Assembly (NCBI GenBank): GCA_031422315.1
Contig: JANOQN010000059.1
Span: forward strand, 54,761-118,760
Direction: 5' to 3'
DNA length: 64,000 bases
Origin: JANNYA01 sp031422315
Lineage (GTDB): Bacteria > Pseudomonadota > Gammaproteobacteria > Xanthomonadales > SZUA-5
Shown in pieces: positions 9,268 to 17,683 of the stretch (position 1 is the first letter of the stretch; every line of letters starts with the position of its first letter). Made by a program: the position numbers and the translations under genes. The notes below the pieces were generated by a model that saw nothing but the letters and a program-made list of their open reading frames with translations, was not told the origin of the DNA and did not search any database.

Positions 9268-10611
9268 ATGGATTTTTTCGTGCGAAACCCAATTCATCCC
9301 AAAAGCCCACAAACCCAAGCATTCGCGTGTGTTGCGTTTTTGCTGGCCAGCAGCGCCTACGCTCAAACCGATTGGAATCAAATCCACCAGCAAAATTGGG
9401 AGCATCAGCAGCGCATCGAAGCGCAAAATCGCCAGCAGCAAGAAAATCACGAAAACTATATGCGCCAGCAAGAACAAGAGCAGCAGAATGCTCAAGCTGC
9501 GCAGGATCAGCAAGATGCGTACGACGCGCAAAATCAGCAAAATCAGGGCTACTCCAACACCCAGCAAAGCTATCAAGCGCCACAGGCAGGTTGGGTCGAT
9601 TCTTATCTCGCCATGGCGATGACGCCCCGCTACGCCGAAGCCTGGGTAGCGGTGAATTTCCGCAGTAAGGCCGATGCTGAATCCGCTGTGCTCGCCGCGT
9701 GTCAACAACAAAGCGGCCAAGTGCCGTGTTTTATCGCTATGGGCATCACGAACGGCTATGTCGCCAATAGCATGGCTGATGGTGGTGCGGTGTTAGCGGA
9801 TTTTGCTGCCACTGCTGCAGAGGCGAAAGCGAAAGTCGCCGCGCAATGCGAGCAAGCCAGTACCGGCTGCACGCCCATGCATGTATATGAGAGCATGGCG
9901 TGGCGAGCGGATAGCGTACCGGCAGATTTTGAACGTGTGATCAGCCCGACGCTTACACCCGAAACCGAAAATCACTACGCGGTGATCACATGGACCACCA
10001 GCAATGATCTGTGGTCTAAATCTGCCTGGGCCGCCTCTGGGCATCAAACGCTGGAGGCCGCAGAAGCGGTTGCGATAGATCGCTGCAAGCAGGATGCGGG
10101 CGATCAATGTAAGCGCGCGACGTTTACCTCACGCGGATTTATCGCCATTGGCCAAGACGATGCCGGCCAGCTGCGCACGCATGTCAACCGCACCGCAGTG
10201 CGCGCCGAACAGGGCTTGCAAGCGCGCTGTAAAAAAGATCAGCGCAGCTGCACTGTGATTCAAGTGGTGGATGCACGCCAATCTGGCGCCAAACGCATTC
10301 AATTACCGCGCCCGTGGCTGGGTTTGACCTATGACGAAGTCAGTGTCGAGCTTGCCAAACAGCTCGGTTTTGAAAAACCGCGTGGCGCGTTGATTACTGA
10401 AATAACAAAAGACGGGCCGGCAGCCAAAGCGGGCTTGCAGGTTGGTGACGTGGTGCTGTCTTACGATGGCAAGCCGATCGTCGAATCAAACCAGTTTGGC
10501 GGCATTATTGGGCAATCTAAAACCGGCGCGCCGATCTCAATGGAGCTGATGCATTACGGCAAGCCCGCTTTGTTGTCGGTAACGCCGGTCGAGTTCGGCG
10601 GTACGCAATAG
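9268..10611 (+). CDS. Secreted Q-rich protein with two DUF4189-like domains and a C-terminal PDZ domain
   Basis: A 447-residue protein. Residues 1-32 form a signal peptide (charged start, hydrophobic run, A-Y-A/Q cleavage site). Residues 33-105 are almost all Q, N, E, H and A, a likely coiled coil or flexible stalk. Two Cys-containing repeats follow (about 108-205 and 230-335), each with the alternating Y-x-A-x-x-x, A-x-x-A-x-x-x-C and C pattern of DUF4189. Residues 345-440 are a PDZ domain (W-L-G-L-T, G-A-L-I-T-E-I, A-A-K-A-G-L-Q-V-G-D-V-V-L). No protease domain is present, so it should be a periplasmic adaptor. The combination of domains is odd; see findings. Confidence 0.75.
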   Translation: MDFFVRNPIHPKSPQTQAFACVAFLLASSAYAQTDWNQIHQQNWEHQQRIEAQNRQQQENHENYMRQQEQEQQNAQAAQDQQDAYDAQNQQNQGYSNTQQSYQAPQAGWVDSYLAMAMTPRYAEAWVAVNFRSKADAESAVLAACQQQSGQVPCFIAMGITNGYVANSMADGGAVLADFAATAAEAKAKVAAQCEQASTGCTPMHVYESMAWRADSVPADFERVISPTLTPETENHYAVITWTTSNDLWSKSAWAASGHQTLEAAEAVAIDRCKQDAGDQCKRATFTSRGFIAIGQDDAGQLRTHVNRTAVRAEQGLQARCKKDQRSCTVIQVVDARQSGAKRIQLPRPWLGLTYDEVSVELAKQLGFEKPRGALITEITKDGPAAKAGLQVGDVVLSYDGKPIVESNQFGGIIGQSKTGAPISMELMHYGKPALLSVTPVEFGGTQ

Positions 10612-10751
10612 CAAGTCGTAACAAATATCATCAAGCCGGGGTAAGCAGTCTTGCACTGAAACCCCAAAACTGTCACGAATTTTTCGCCTGTTTCGGCATT
10701 TGCGCGGCTATACTTCGCACCCTTGCCGAACCAACCAACGGAGCCGCAGCA

Positions 10752-11549
10752 ATGGTTAAACCTTTACCGCGATTGAAACTTCAGGGTTTCAACAATTTAA
10801 CTAAGTCTTTGTCATTTAATATTTACGATATCTGTTACGCAGTTACTGAAGAACAGCGCAGCAACTATATAGAGTACATTGATGAAGCCTACAACGCGGA
10901 GCGTTTAACGCAAATTTTGACCGATGTGGCCGATATTATTGGCGCAAATATCCTAAACGTAGCCCGGCAGGATTATGACCCGCAGGGTGCGAGCGTCACG
11001 ATTTTGATTTCTGAGCAGCCGATTTTAGAAAGCTCGGACATTGGGAAAGAAGTTTTGAAAGACACAGTCGTTGCGCATCTTGATAAAAGCCACATAACCG
11101 TACACACCTATCCTGAAACACATCCATTCAACGGCATGTCGACTTTTAGGGCAGATATCGATGTTTCGACTTGCGGCGTTATTTCACCGCTAAAAGCGTT
11201 GAACTATCTGATTGATAGCTTTGAGTCCGATATCGTAATTACCGATTACCGCGTACGCGGCGCAACTCGTGATGTGCGCGGCCGCAAGCACTTTATCGAT
11301 CACAAGATCAATTCTATTCAAGATTTTCTAAATAAGCCGATTAAAAATCGCTATGAAATGTTTGACGTCAACGTATATCAAGAAAATATGTTCCACACCA
11401 AAATGCATATTAAAGATTTTGATTTGGACACGTACTTATTCGAAGCCAACAAAACCGATCTTTCCTACAAAGAGCGAAATCGGATCGAAACTTTGGTCAA
11501 ACGCGAAATTCAAGAACTGTTTCATGGCCGGAATATAGATCAGGCTTAA
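10752..11549 (+). CDS. speD: S-adenosylmethionine decarboxylase proenzyme (E. coli type)
   Basis: A 265-residue class 1A AdoMet decarboxylase, full length for the family. It makes decarboxylated AdoMet, the aminopropyl donor for spermidine. The proenzyme cleaves itself to create a pyruvoyl group; the conserved site is the H-L-D-K-S-H motif with cleavage expected between K112 and S113. Further signatures are T-F-R-A-D-I-D-V near 130, S-T-C-G-V-I-S-P-L-K-A-L-N-Y-L-I near 138, and D-V-N-V-Y-Q-E-N-M-F-H-T-K-M near 220. A GGAG sequence about 8 nt before ATG fits the start. No speE lies nearby, so spermidine synthase must be elsewhere or an alternative route is used. Confidence 0.96.
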   Translation: MVKPLPRLKLQGFNNLTKSLSFNIYDICYAVTEEQRSNYIEYIDEAYNAERLTQILTDVADIIGANILNVARQDYDPQGASVTILISEQPILESSDIGKEVLKDTVVAHLDKSHITVHTYPETHPFNGMSTFRADIDVSTCGVISPLKALNYLIDSFESDIVITDYRVRGATRDVRGRKHFIDHKINSIQDFLNKPIKNRYEMFDVNVYQENMFHTKMHIKDFDLDTYLFEANKTDLSYKERNRIETLVKREIQELFHGRNIDQA

Positions 11550-11574
11550 AGTGCTGCGCTGAGCCTTTTCCGAA

Positions 11575-12165
11575 ATGCGCACTGCACTTTATCTTGCCTC
11601 CGCTTCACCTCGGCGCGCAGCGCTGCTAAACCAGCTCGGGCTTGCGTTTACCGTGTTAAATGCAGACGTGCCAGAGGTGCTTGGCGCACATGAATCACCC
11701 GAGCAATATAGCCAGCGCGTAGCGCTTGCCAAAGCGCGCGCTGGTTTTACTCAGCTAAAAGCTACTGCCGAGTTGCAATCCTCAGCGGTGGTGTTGGGTG
11801 CAGACACTGAAGTGGTTTTGGATGGCCGCGTGTTCGGCAAGCCAGTTGACGCAGCCGACGCAGCTGCCATGTTGCGCAGCTTAAGCGGGCGCGCGCACCA
11901 AGTTTTAAGCTCTGTAGCTCTAGTTAGCGCGCACACCGAGGAGCGGATATTGCAAACCTCAACGGTACATTTCAAAGCGCTAAGCGAAGCTGAAATTGCC
12001 CGCTATTTGGAATCTGGCGAAGCCATGGGCAAAGCCGGCGCCTACGCCATTCAAGGCTTAGCCGGCGCGTTTGTATCGCATTTGGAAGGCAGCTTTAGCG
12101 GCGTGATGGGATTGCCGGTGTTTGAGACCGCCGCTTTGCTGCGGCGCTTTGGGGTTGAGGTTTAG
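11575..12165 (+). CDS. maf: Maf family nucleotide pyrophosphatase
   Basis: A 196-residue Maf/HAM1-fold protein. The N-terminal L-A-S-A-S-P-R-R motif (residues 7-14) binds the nucleotide phosphates, and a G-A-D-T-E-V motif near 77 carries the catalytic Asp; G-A-Y-A-I-Q-G near 156 is also typical. Maf proteins hydrolyse non-canonical or pyrimidine nucleoside triphosphates to monophosphates, as house-cleaning enzymes. It starts 25 nt after speD and is probably read from the same transcript, and it converges on fabH with 172 nt between. Which subtype (dTTP/UTP or modified nucleotides) cannot be fixed from sequence reading alone. Confidence 0.92.
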   Translation: MRTALYLASASPRRAALLNQLGLAFTVLNADVPEVLGAHESPEQYSQRVALAKARAGFTQLKATAELQSSAVVLGADTEVVLDGRVFGKPVDAADAAAMLRSLSGRAHQVLSSVALVSAHTEERILQTSTVHFKALSEAEIARYLESGEAMGKAGAYAIQGLAGAFVSHLEGSFSGVMGLPVFETAALLRRFGVEV

Positions 12166-12337
12166 AACAACGCGAAAGCAAGGTGCGTCACGCATTAATC
12201 CGCCGTGCAAGCTCTAAGCTGCTGTGATTGCGCAACACCGTCAATCGTCGTTTAGGATCTGGCAAATCACGCGCTTCAAATATTTCAACAGGCGCAGCTG
12301 CATCACTGATGTTAAAGAGCTTGACTTGGACGTCCAA

Positions 12338-13333
12338 TCACATCCGAATCAGCGCGCTGCCCCAGGTAAACCCGCCGCCAAATGCCTCCATCATCAGCAA
12401 TTGCCCGGGCTTGATTTGCCCAGAGCGCAGGCCGTGATCCAGCGCCAATGGCACCGAGGCCGAGGACGTATTGCCGTGTTTTTGCACGGTTAGGATGACT
12501 TTTTCCATCGGCAAGTCTAAATGCCGCGCGGTAGCTTGAATAATGCGCAGATTCGCTTGATGCGGCACGAGCCAGTCCAGCATTTCCTTGCTGATGCCGT
12601 TATAGCTGAGCGTTTCGTCGGCGATTTTCGTCAATGTGCGCACGGCGGTTTTGAACACTTCCTGGCCCTGCATCATGACGCGTACACCGTGGTTTTTCTC
12701 ATCCAAAAAACCTTTCGACACCCCAACTGGATTGCACAACAGCGGTGCGTACGAACCATCGGCGCGGATGTGTGCGGAGATAACGCCGGGTTTGTTCGAA
12801 TGCACATCGAAGCTCGGTGCTGCTTCGGCGCTAAGCACCACCGCACCGGCACCGTCGGCGAACAGCACGCAGGTGGTGCGATCTGACCAATCCAGCATGC
12901 GGGTCAGCGTTTCAGCGCCGATCACCAGCGCTTTTTTGGCGCGGCCCGCTTGCACCATGGCATCGGCAATATTGAGCGCGTATAAAAAACCGGTACAAGC
13001 GGCGTTGACGTCCATCGCCGCGCAGCCGTTTGCGCCTAAACGGTGCTGCACTAGCGTGGCAGTGGACGGAAAAATAACGTCTGGCGTAGTGGTGCCGAGC
13101 ACGATTAAATCGATCTCAGTGGGCTTAACACCTGCGCTTTCCAAAGCGCGCTGCGCTGCTTCAAAGGCTAAATCGCTGGTGTACTGGCCATCCGCTGCAA
13201 TGTGGCGCTGTTCGATCCCGGTGCGTTCGCGAATCCATTCGTCATTGGTATCGACCATTTTTGCAAGATCAGCATTAGTCAAAATGCGCTCGGGTAAATA
13301 GCTTCCGGTTCCAATGATTCGTGAGTAGCGCAT
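12338..13333 (-). CDS. fabH: 3-oxoacyl-ACP synthase III
   Basis: A 331-residue KAS III that condenses acetyl-CoA (or another acyl-CoA) with malonyl-ACP to start fatty-acid synthesis. The catalytic triad is visible: C113 in A-A-C-T-G-F, H258 in V-P-H-Q-A-N, N288 in H-G-N-T-S. Length and ends match the family. An AGGAAG ribosome-binding site lies 6-7 nt before the ATG. In most proteobacteria plsX lies between rpmF and fabH, and fabD-fabG-acpP follow; here plsX is absent, a terminator hairpin lies upstream at 13394-13424, and the convergent maf gene follows, so this fabH seems to be its own transcription unit. Confidence 0.96.
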   Translation of the reverse strand: MRYSRIIGTGSYLPERILTNADLAKMVDTNDEWIRERTGIEQRHIAADGQYTSDLAFEAAQRALESAGVKPTEIDLIVLGTTTPDVIFPSTATLVQHRLGANGCAAMDVNAACTGFLYALNIADAMVQAGRAKKALVIGAETLTRMLDWSDRTTCVLFADGAGAVVLSAEAAPSFDVHSNKPGVISAHIRADGSYAPLLCNPVGVSKGFLDEKNHGVRVMMQGQEVFKTAVRTLTKIADETLSYNGISKEMLDWLVPHQANLRIIQATARHLDLPMEKVILTVQKHGNTSSASVPLALDHGLRSGQIKPGQLLMMEAFGGGFTWGSALIRM

Positions 13334-13393
13334 TGCAGCTTCCTAATAATTGCTGGGTAACGAGAGTTTAAAAGTCAGACTAATAAAAACACA

Positions 13394-13424
13394 AAAAGCC
13401 CGTGCTTTTAAGCTACGGGCTTTT
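13394..13424 (-). terminator. Rho-independent terminator downstream of rpmF
   Basis: A perfect 10-bp inverted repeat: AAAAGCCCGT at 13394-13403 and ACGGGCTTTT at 13415-13424, with an 11-nt loop. The arm ends give a T-run on either strand, so it can work in both directions, but only rpmF (ending at 13475) reads into it. It separates yceD-rpmF from fabH. Confidence 0.85.
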
Positions 13425-13474
13425 AAGCGGCGACCGACACAGAGTGAAGCTCCTGATCAGTCGCGCAGATAGAT

Positions 13475-13675
13475 TTATTCTGCGCTTTCTTCGATGTTCT
13501 TAGTTTTGACATCAATCACTTTTTTGCCGCGATAGAAACCGCTTGGCGTAATGTGATGGCGCAAATGTACTTCGCCCGTAGTGATATCGGTAGCAAGCTG
13601 CTTGGCTACCAACGCATCATGCGAACGGCGCTGGCCGCGACGGGAAGGGCTGACTCGGCTTTTCTGAACGGCCAT
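13475..13675 (-). CDS. rpmF: 50S ribosomal protein L32
   Basis: A 66-residue basic protein with the L32 N-terminus (M-A-V-Q-K-S-R-V-S-P-S-R-R-G-Q-R-R-S-H-D) and the later H-H-I-T-P-S-G-F-Y-R-G motif. It is a component of the large ribosomal subunit. It follows yceD by 9 nt, the conserved yceD-rpmF pair. The C-terminal tail is acidic (K-T-K-N-I-E-E-S-A-E). The usual Zn-binding cysteines of some L32 forms are absent, as in most proteobacterial versions. Confidence 0.96.
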   Translation of the reverse strand: MAVQKSRVSPSRRGQRRSHDALVAKQLATDITTGEVHLRHHITPSGFYRGKKVIDVKTKNIEESAE

Positions 13676-13684
13676 GGGATTTCC

Positions 13685-14203
13685 TTAGTTTTTCTTCGGT
13701 GGATTCAATAACTGGGCGAGGCTGGCAAACGGCGATTGCCGTTCCGGTGATTTGGCCTCCCAAACCGCTGGTTTTACCTCAGCCCCAACCGCTTCCGGAT
13801 TCACCGGAACGTTCGGGATCAGTAAAATCAGCTCATCTTCTACAATTTCAATAAACGACTTCTCACCTGAGCCAACCAAAATCGGATCGAACTCAGGCAT
13901 TAAACCGCTTTCTTCCGTTTCATCTGCAATAAATGCCAGCTTGATTTGGGTGTTGAGCGGAAAATCAAACGCTTCCATAGAACGCTGGCACATCAGCCGA
14001 GCAGAGCCTTTTAGCGATAACACAACGGTTGGGTGCTGCACGATGTCAGTACCAAACTCAAGCCGATATTGCACTTGACCAAATGGCGCAACCACCAGAC
14101 CCCGCAATCGTTCACAGCTCGCTAGCTCAAGGGTCGCGTTCACTACGCGGCCAACTGAAGCAAGCCTCTGGGCGTCTGATAGGGTGGAGATAACGTCGTG
14201 CAT
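13685..14203 (-). CDS. yceD: YceD/DUF177 family protein (rRNA accumulation)
   Basis: 172 residues from the ATG at 14203; an upstream in-frame start at 14227 is possible but adds eight residues that look untypical. YceD proteins are small acidic proteins coupled to rpmF and implicated in 23S rRNA accumulation. Typical features: a conserved middle C-Q-R-S-M-E (near 90-96) after L-x-L-x-G-x-A, and an acidic C-terminal half with D-E-L-I-L-L-I-P. It is divergent from the imelysin gene, and the roughly 110 nt between holds a Fur-box-like sequence. Confidence 0.88.
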   Translation of the reverse strand: MHDVISTLSDAQRLASVGRVVNATLELASCERLRGLVVAPFGQVQYRLEFGTDIVQHPTVVLSLKGSARLMCQRSMEAFDFPLNTQIKLAFIADETEESGLMPEFDPILVGSGEKSFIEIVEDELILLIPNVPVNPEAVGAEVKPAVWEAKSPERQSPFASLAQLLNPPKKN

Positions 14204-14249
14204 TGAACCAGCGATAATAAACGCCAATCCGCGATGCGGTCAATTCCTT

Positions 14250-14268
14250 GATGCGAATGGTTCTCATT
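14250..14268. promoter_or_regulatory. Fur-box-like site upstream of the imelysin gene
   Basis: GATGCGAATGGTTCTCATT is an imperfect 19-bp palindrome, 48 nt before the proposed GTG start of the imelysin gene. It matches the perfect palindrome before the TonB receptor (19226-19244) at most positions. Both downstream genes belong to iron-uptake families, so Fur control is a reasonable inference; it is a site call by eye. Confidence 0.5.
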
Positions 14269-14315
14269 ATCCAGTATCATGGCTGATCTTTATTCAGAAA
14301 CATGGACGGCGTTGC

Positions 14316-15629
14316 GTGCGTACTTCTATCAAACTTTGGACGAGCACGCTCGTTACGTTAATGATTGCTCAGCCAATTGATGCGCTGCCGGTAAATTTTG
14401 TGCAGCAAGCAAACCTGGTTTTGAGCTTATCGGGTGAAGGCGGTGAAGGCGGGGAAGCCGGTACGCAACCCAGCAGTTACAAACTGTTGCTGAGCCCGGA
14501 AGCATCGTTGAGTTATTCCGCCAAAGCTGTGCAGGCGCGCTACGTTGCACTGGCGTACGAAAATTACCAGCACGCGCAAAAAGCAGCGGCAGCATTGGAT
14601 TTAGCGATTATTCGACTGACCTCAAAACCCAGCAAACCGCATTTAAACGAAGCGCGGATCGCTTGGCGGCAGGCTAGGTCGGCTTATTTGCCAACGGAGG
14701 TCTATCGGTATTTTGATAGTCCGATTGATGATTCCGATGGCCCAGAGCCGCGCATCAATGCCTGGCCATTGAACGAGGCGGTGATCGAAGCGCTGCATCA
14801 AAGAACCGGCGCGCGCACGGATTTGATCGGTGCATCGAATCAACCTATGACTGCGGAAATCATTCTCGCGCGCGATCAAATCGCCGACGAAGCCGACGTC
14901 ACCACGGGGTTTCACGCGATCGAATTTTTACTCTGGGGCGAAGACACGCGCGCAGACGGGCCCGGCAATCGAAGCAGCGCCGCGTTTTTGGCTGTCGATG
15001 CAAAAACCGGTAATGCGATTAAAATCCGCCGCAGCCAATACCTGCGCGTATTAAGCAAATTGCTGCTCGCCGATTTAACTGCGCTTACGCAGGCGTGGGA
15101 TGCAGAAGTTGCCGCCAGTTACGCGCAAAAATTCACTAGCTACGATCAATTCGAAGCGCTCGGGCGCATGTTGCGCGGGCTCGCTAGCCTGAGCGTTGAA
15201 GAACTCGCGTCCGAGCGCTTGACCGTCGCGCTTGATTCTGGTGCGCAAGAGGATGAAACCAGCTGCTTTAGCGATCAAACCCATCTTGAATTCGCTGATG
15301 GTGTGCGCGGCATTCAAGCGGTTTGGCTGGGGCAAAGCGCCGCTGGGTTGTTGGCTAATCCAGGGCTTGGGCCGCATCCTGACAGCTTAGCAATGCTCAT
15401 TCGTGGCCTCGATGTTGGCGCGGCAAACAACGTCAGTGCTGCTTTGCTTAACGCGCAAAACGCCGCCGCCGCAATTGATGCGCCATTTGATCAAACACTA
15501 CTCACGGCGGCAAATGCACCCGAAAGAGCGAGAGCAGAAGCCTTAGCTGCAGCGCTCAACAAAGTTGGTCAGGCATTGCAAAAAGCGGGCCGTGCGGCTG
15601 GGGTTTTGGTGAGTGTGCCTGGGGTTTAA
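14316..15629 (+). CDS. Imelysin-family (M75-like) exported protein, probable iron uptake
   Basis: About 437 residues if it starts at the GTG at 14316; that start gives a clean signal peptide (R-T-S-I-K then a hydrophobic run ending near A-L-P). The longer reading from 14184 would overlap yceD and put 44 charged residues before the signal, so I reject it. The imelysin hallmark G-x-H-x-x-E appears as G-F-H-A-I-E-F-L-L-W-G near residue 200 of the mature frame. Imelysins (EfeO/IrpA/ICMP relatives) are periplasmic or surface proteins tied to iron acquisition. A Fur-box-like site precedes it. A short Gly/Glu-rich stretch follows the signal. No EfeU or EfeB partner lies next to it. Confidence 0.82.
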   Translation: MRTSIKLWTSTLVTLMIAQPIDALPVNFVQQANLVLSLSGEGGEGGEAGTQPSSYKLLLSPEASLSYSAKAVQARYVALAYENYQHAQKAAAALDLAIIRLTSKPSKPHLNEARIAWRQARSAYLPTEVYRYFDSPIDDSDGPEPRINAWPLNEAVIEALHQRTGARTDLIGASNQPMTAEIILARDQIADEADVTTGFHAIEFLLWGEDTRADGPGNRSSAAFLAVDAKTGNAIKIRRSQYLRVLSKLLLADLTALTQAWDAEVAASYAQKFTSYDQFEALGRMLRGLASLSVEELASERLTVALDSGAQEDETSCFSDQTHLEFADGVRGIQAVWLGQSAAGLLANPGLGPHPDSLAMLIRGLDVGAANNVSAALLNAQNAAAAIDAPFDQTLLTAANAPERARAEALAAALNKVGQALQKAGRAAGVLVSVPGV

Positions 15630-15725
15630 ACGCTAAATGTTTTAGATAACCTAAGTACTTTTAAGTGACACGAATGACTGAGCTACTGCTACGCTAAGCT
15701 TTGGTTTTGAATCAGGTGCCACTGA

Positions 15726-16688
15726 ATGCGCAACTCAAAAGCCATAAAAACCTGCTCCCTGCTTGGCATTGTCGCGGGTGTATTTGCTTGGGTTTTGCTG
15801 CGGGGCTATCTGTGGGGTTCTGATAACGCATGGTTTACCGGCTCGCCCGGCCCAATGGGTCATGATATGCGGGCTTACATTAGCCGCGAATATGACATTG
15901 CCGAACCCTATTGGCAGCTGCCGTTTGCAATAATGCTGGTTGGCACAGCGCTTGGCATACTCGCGGCAGTGCTGCGCGTAAACCTAACGATAATCTGGCA
16001 GTCAATTGCTTTTGCTTACCGCGCTTTTTTCGCCAACTGGGGCTGGGCACTTACGCTATTTGTGCTGCCATTGCTGGGGTCTTGTCTAGCCGCATTTTTT
16101 GCCGGTCATCGCAAACAGTACCAGGCTCCAGCAAGCTCGTTTCGACTGCGCTGGACTAATCCCGGCGCATTGGCAATCTGCATTTGCAGCGTGTTTTTTG
16201 TACTGCCTTGGGCAGTAGACCTAATCATTGGCCGGAACCCCACGGTAAAACTCGCGTTACTTTCCTCGGCAATTATGGTGGTCGGCTTTTTCTTAGATCA
16301 AGTCCGCGCAGGCATTTGGCTGGAACGGGCTAAAACATGGGCTGCGCTCAAGCTTATTGCTTTACGCTGCTGTCGGTTGAACCGAATCCGAGATGTTTTG
16401 GCGATGAACGTTTTCATGTGCTTCATACCAATCTTTGCAATGCTGCCAGATTTTATGCTGCAGACTTTCCTGCTGGTTGATGCAAGCCAACTAGAGTCCA
16501 ATATGCAAAATACAAACACGCCAATACCGATTGTTTTCAGCACATTTGCAACTGCTGGGCGTTACTTCATGAATTACTGGCACTGGGTATTTACAACACC
16601 TTTCATCGTTTTCATCAGCCTGTGCAACGCAAAGCTTTGGGTCAGCTTTGAAGAACAAGAGCCTATAACACTGCAAAATAGTGCCTAA
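15726..16688 (+). CDS. Polytopic membrane protein, unknown
   Basis: I do not recognise this family. The product has 320 residues and about seven hydrophobic helices (near 8-28, 63-85, 105-128, 147-166, 172-190, 222-245, 285-305). The loop after the first helix contains W-F-T-G-S-P-G-P-M-G-H-D-M-R, and an Arg/Cys-rich cytosolic stretch (A-L-R-C-C-R-L-N-R-I-R) precedes helix six. There is no enzyme motif. It stands alone on the plus strand after the imelysin gene (96 nt gap) with a downstream gap of 174 nt. Coding use and a continuous frame support a real gene; the role is open. Confidence 0.65.
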   Translation: MRNSKAIKTCSLLGIVAGVFAWVLLRGYLWGSDNAWFTGSPGPMGHDMRAYISREYDIAEPYWQLPFAIMLVGTALGILAAVLRVNLTIIWQSIAFAYRAFFANWGWALTLFVLPLLGSCLAAFFAGHRKQYQAPASSFRLRWTNPGALAICICSVFFVLPWAVDLIIGRNPTVKLALLSSAIMVVGFFLDQVRAGIWLERAKTWAALKLIALRCCRLNRIRDVLAMNVFMCFIPIFAMLPDFMLQTFLLVDASQLESNMQNTNTPIPIVFSTFATAGRYFMNYWHWVFTTPFIVFISLCNAKLWVSFEEQEPITLQNSA

Positions 16689-16862
16689 AAAAATGCGAGT
16701 TAGCGGTCGAGCTGATCGCTAAACTGCAGTGCTAGCTAGTGTTCCTTTCCTGGCCCTTGTCGAAATATGCCAACAATAAGTCGTCACAGAGACTCACAAT
16801 TTTCGACACGTTAGTCAGCTTTTATCTAGCCGCCCGAAACCAAGACGGAGCATCCAACCCAA

Positions 16863-17681
16863 TCACAAAATCACCTCAACCCCATCCCCAAGTTGTATCA
16901 CCCCAGCATCCAGCGGAATTAAATTCATGCCAAAGGTGACGCCTTTGGGGCTGCGGCGGTATTCGATGAGCGTTTTTAGCGGCTCGCCAAAGGCATCGCG
17001 AGCCAAAGTTTCGGTGTCAATCGTCGTGAGCACGCAGCGCACACAAGGTTTGACGAGTGCGAAATGGCGCTGGCCAATACGGAGTTTTTTCCAGCTATCT
17101 TCGGTGTGTGCGGGCATTGCGCCGCTAATAACGATATTCGGGCGAAAGCGCGCCATGGGAATGGCGGCGCGGCCTTTCTCAGTGAGCCGCTGATTTAAGT
17201 CATCCAGCGAGGCCTGCGAAATCAGCAGCAGCGGAAAGCCATCGGCGAAGCTGACGCTCTGCGCAGGTTCGGTGGCGTAGCGCGGATCGGTCAAGCGGAT
17301 GTTGTCCGGTGCCATCCAGACCAGCTGCACCGGCTCACCAAGCCAGTTGCTCAATGCTTGATTGACGGCGATATCGCAAACGCGCGCGTCTAGGTGGTCA
17401 TCCCAAATGTTGACCATGGCTTTGGCGCTGGCGATCGTGGGTAGCGCAGCAAAAAATCTCGGCAAATCCGGCGCGCTCAACCAAATACCGGTGTCAGTGG
17501 GCTCTGTTTGCAGTGACAGCAATTTGGGCGTGTCACGTGCGGTTAGGAACTTACCGGTATCGGCGTGCACCAGCATCCAGCGGCGATCAAAGCGCAGGCC
17601 GCGCGGCTCAACCTCTGACGTTTGCAGCGCGATGCCGGCGCAGGATTTCACCGGATAGATATTGATTTGCGAAAGCTGCAT
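16863..17681 (-). CDS. MOSC domain-containing protein (YcbX-like)
   Basis: A 272-residue protein with the MOSC N-terminal beta-barrel (I-N-I-Y-P-V-K-S-C-A-G-I, residues 5-16) and a C-terminal MOSC domain carrying the P-C-V-R-C-V-L-T-T-I-D signature near 215-225. MOSC proteins handle molybdenum-cofactor-bound sulfur; E. coli YcbX reduces N-hydroxylated base analogues. The ATG comes 2 nt after the lpxA stop, so it is very likely translated from the fabZ-lpxA mRNA. That pairing looks accidental rather than functional. No electron-transfer (ferredoxin) domain is fused. Confidence 0.88.
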   Translation of the reverse strand: MQLSQINIYPVKSCAGIALQTSEVEPRGLRFDRRWMLVHADTGKFLTARDTPKLLSLQTEPTDTGIWLSAPDLPRFFAALPTIASAKAMVNIWDDHLDARVCDIAVNQALSNWLGEPVQLVWMAPDNIRLTDPRYATEPAQSVSFADGFPLLLISQASLDDLNQRLTEKGRAAIPMARFRPNIVISGAMPAHTEDSWKKLRIGQRHFALVKPCVRCVLTTIDTETLARDAFGEPLKTLIEYRRSPKGVTFGMNLIPLDAGVIQLGDGVEVIL

Positions 17682-17683
17682 GG

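Noticed and set aside
10612..10751. Hairpin-like GGGGT / ACCCC pair upstream of speD as a riboswitch or terminator
   Set aside because: The stem is only 5 bp with a long loop and no T-run; too weak to call.
14184..14315. Upstream ATG start for the imelysin gene
   Set aside because: It overlaps the divergent yceD start, covers the Fur-box-like site, and would bury the signal peptide behind 44 charged residues.
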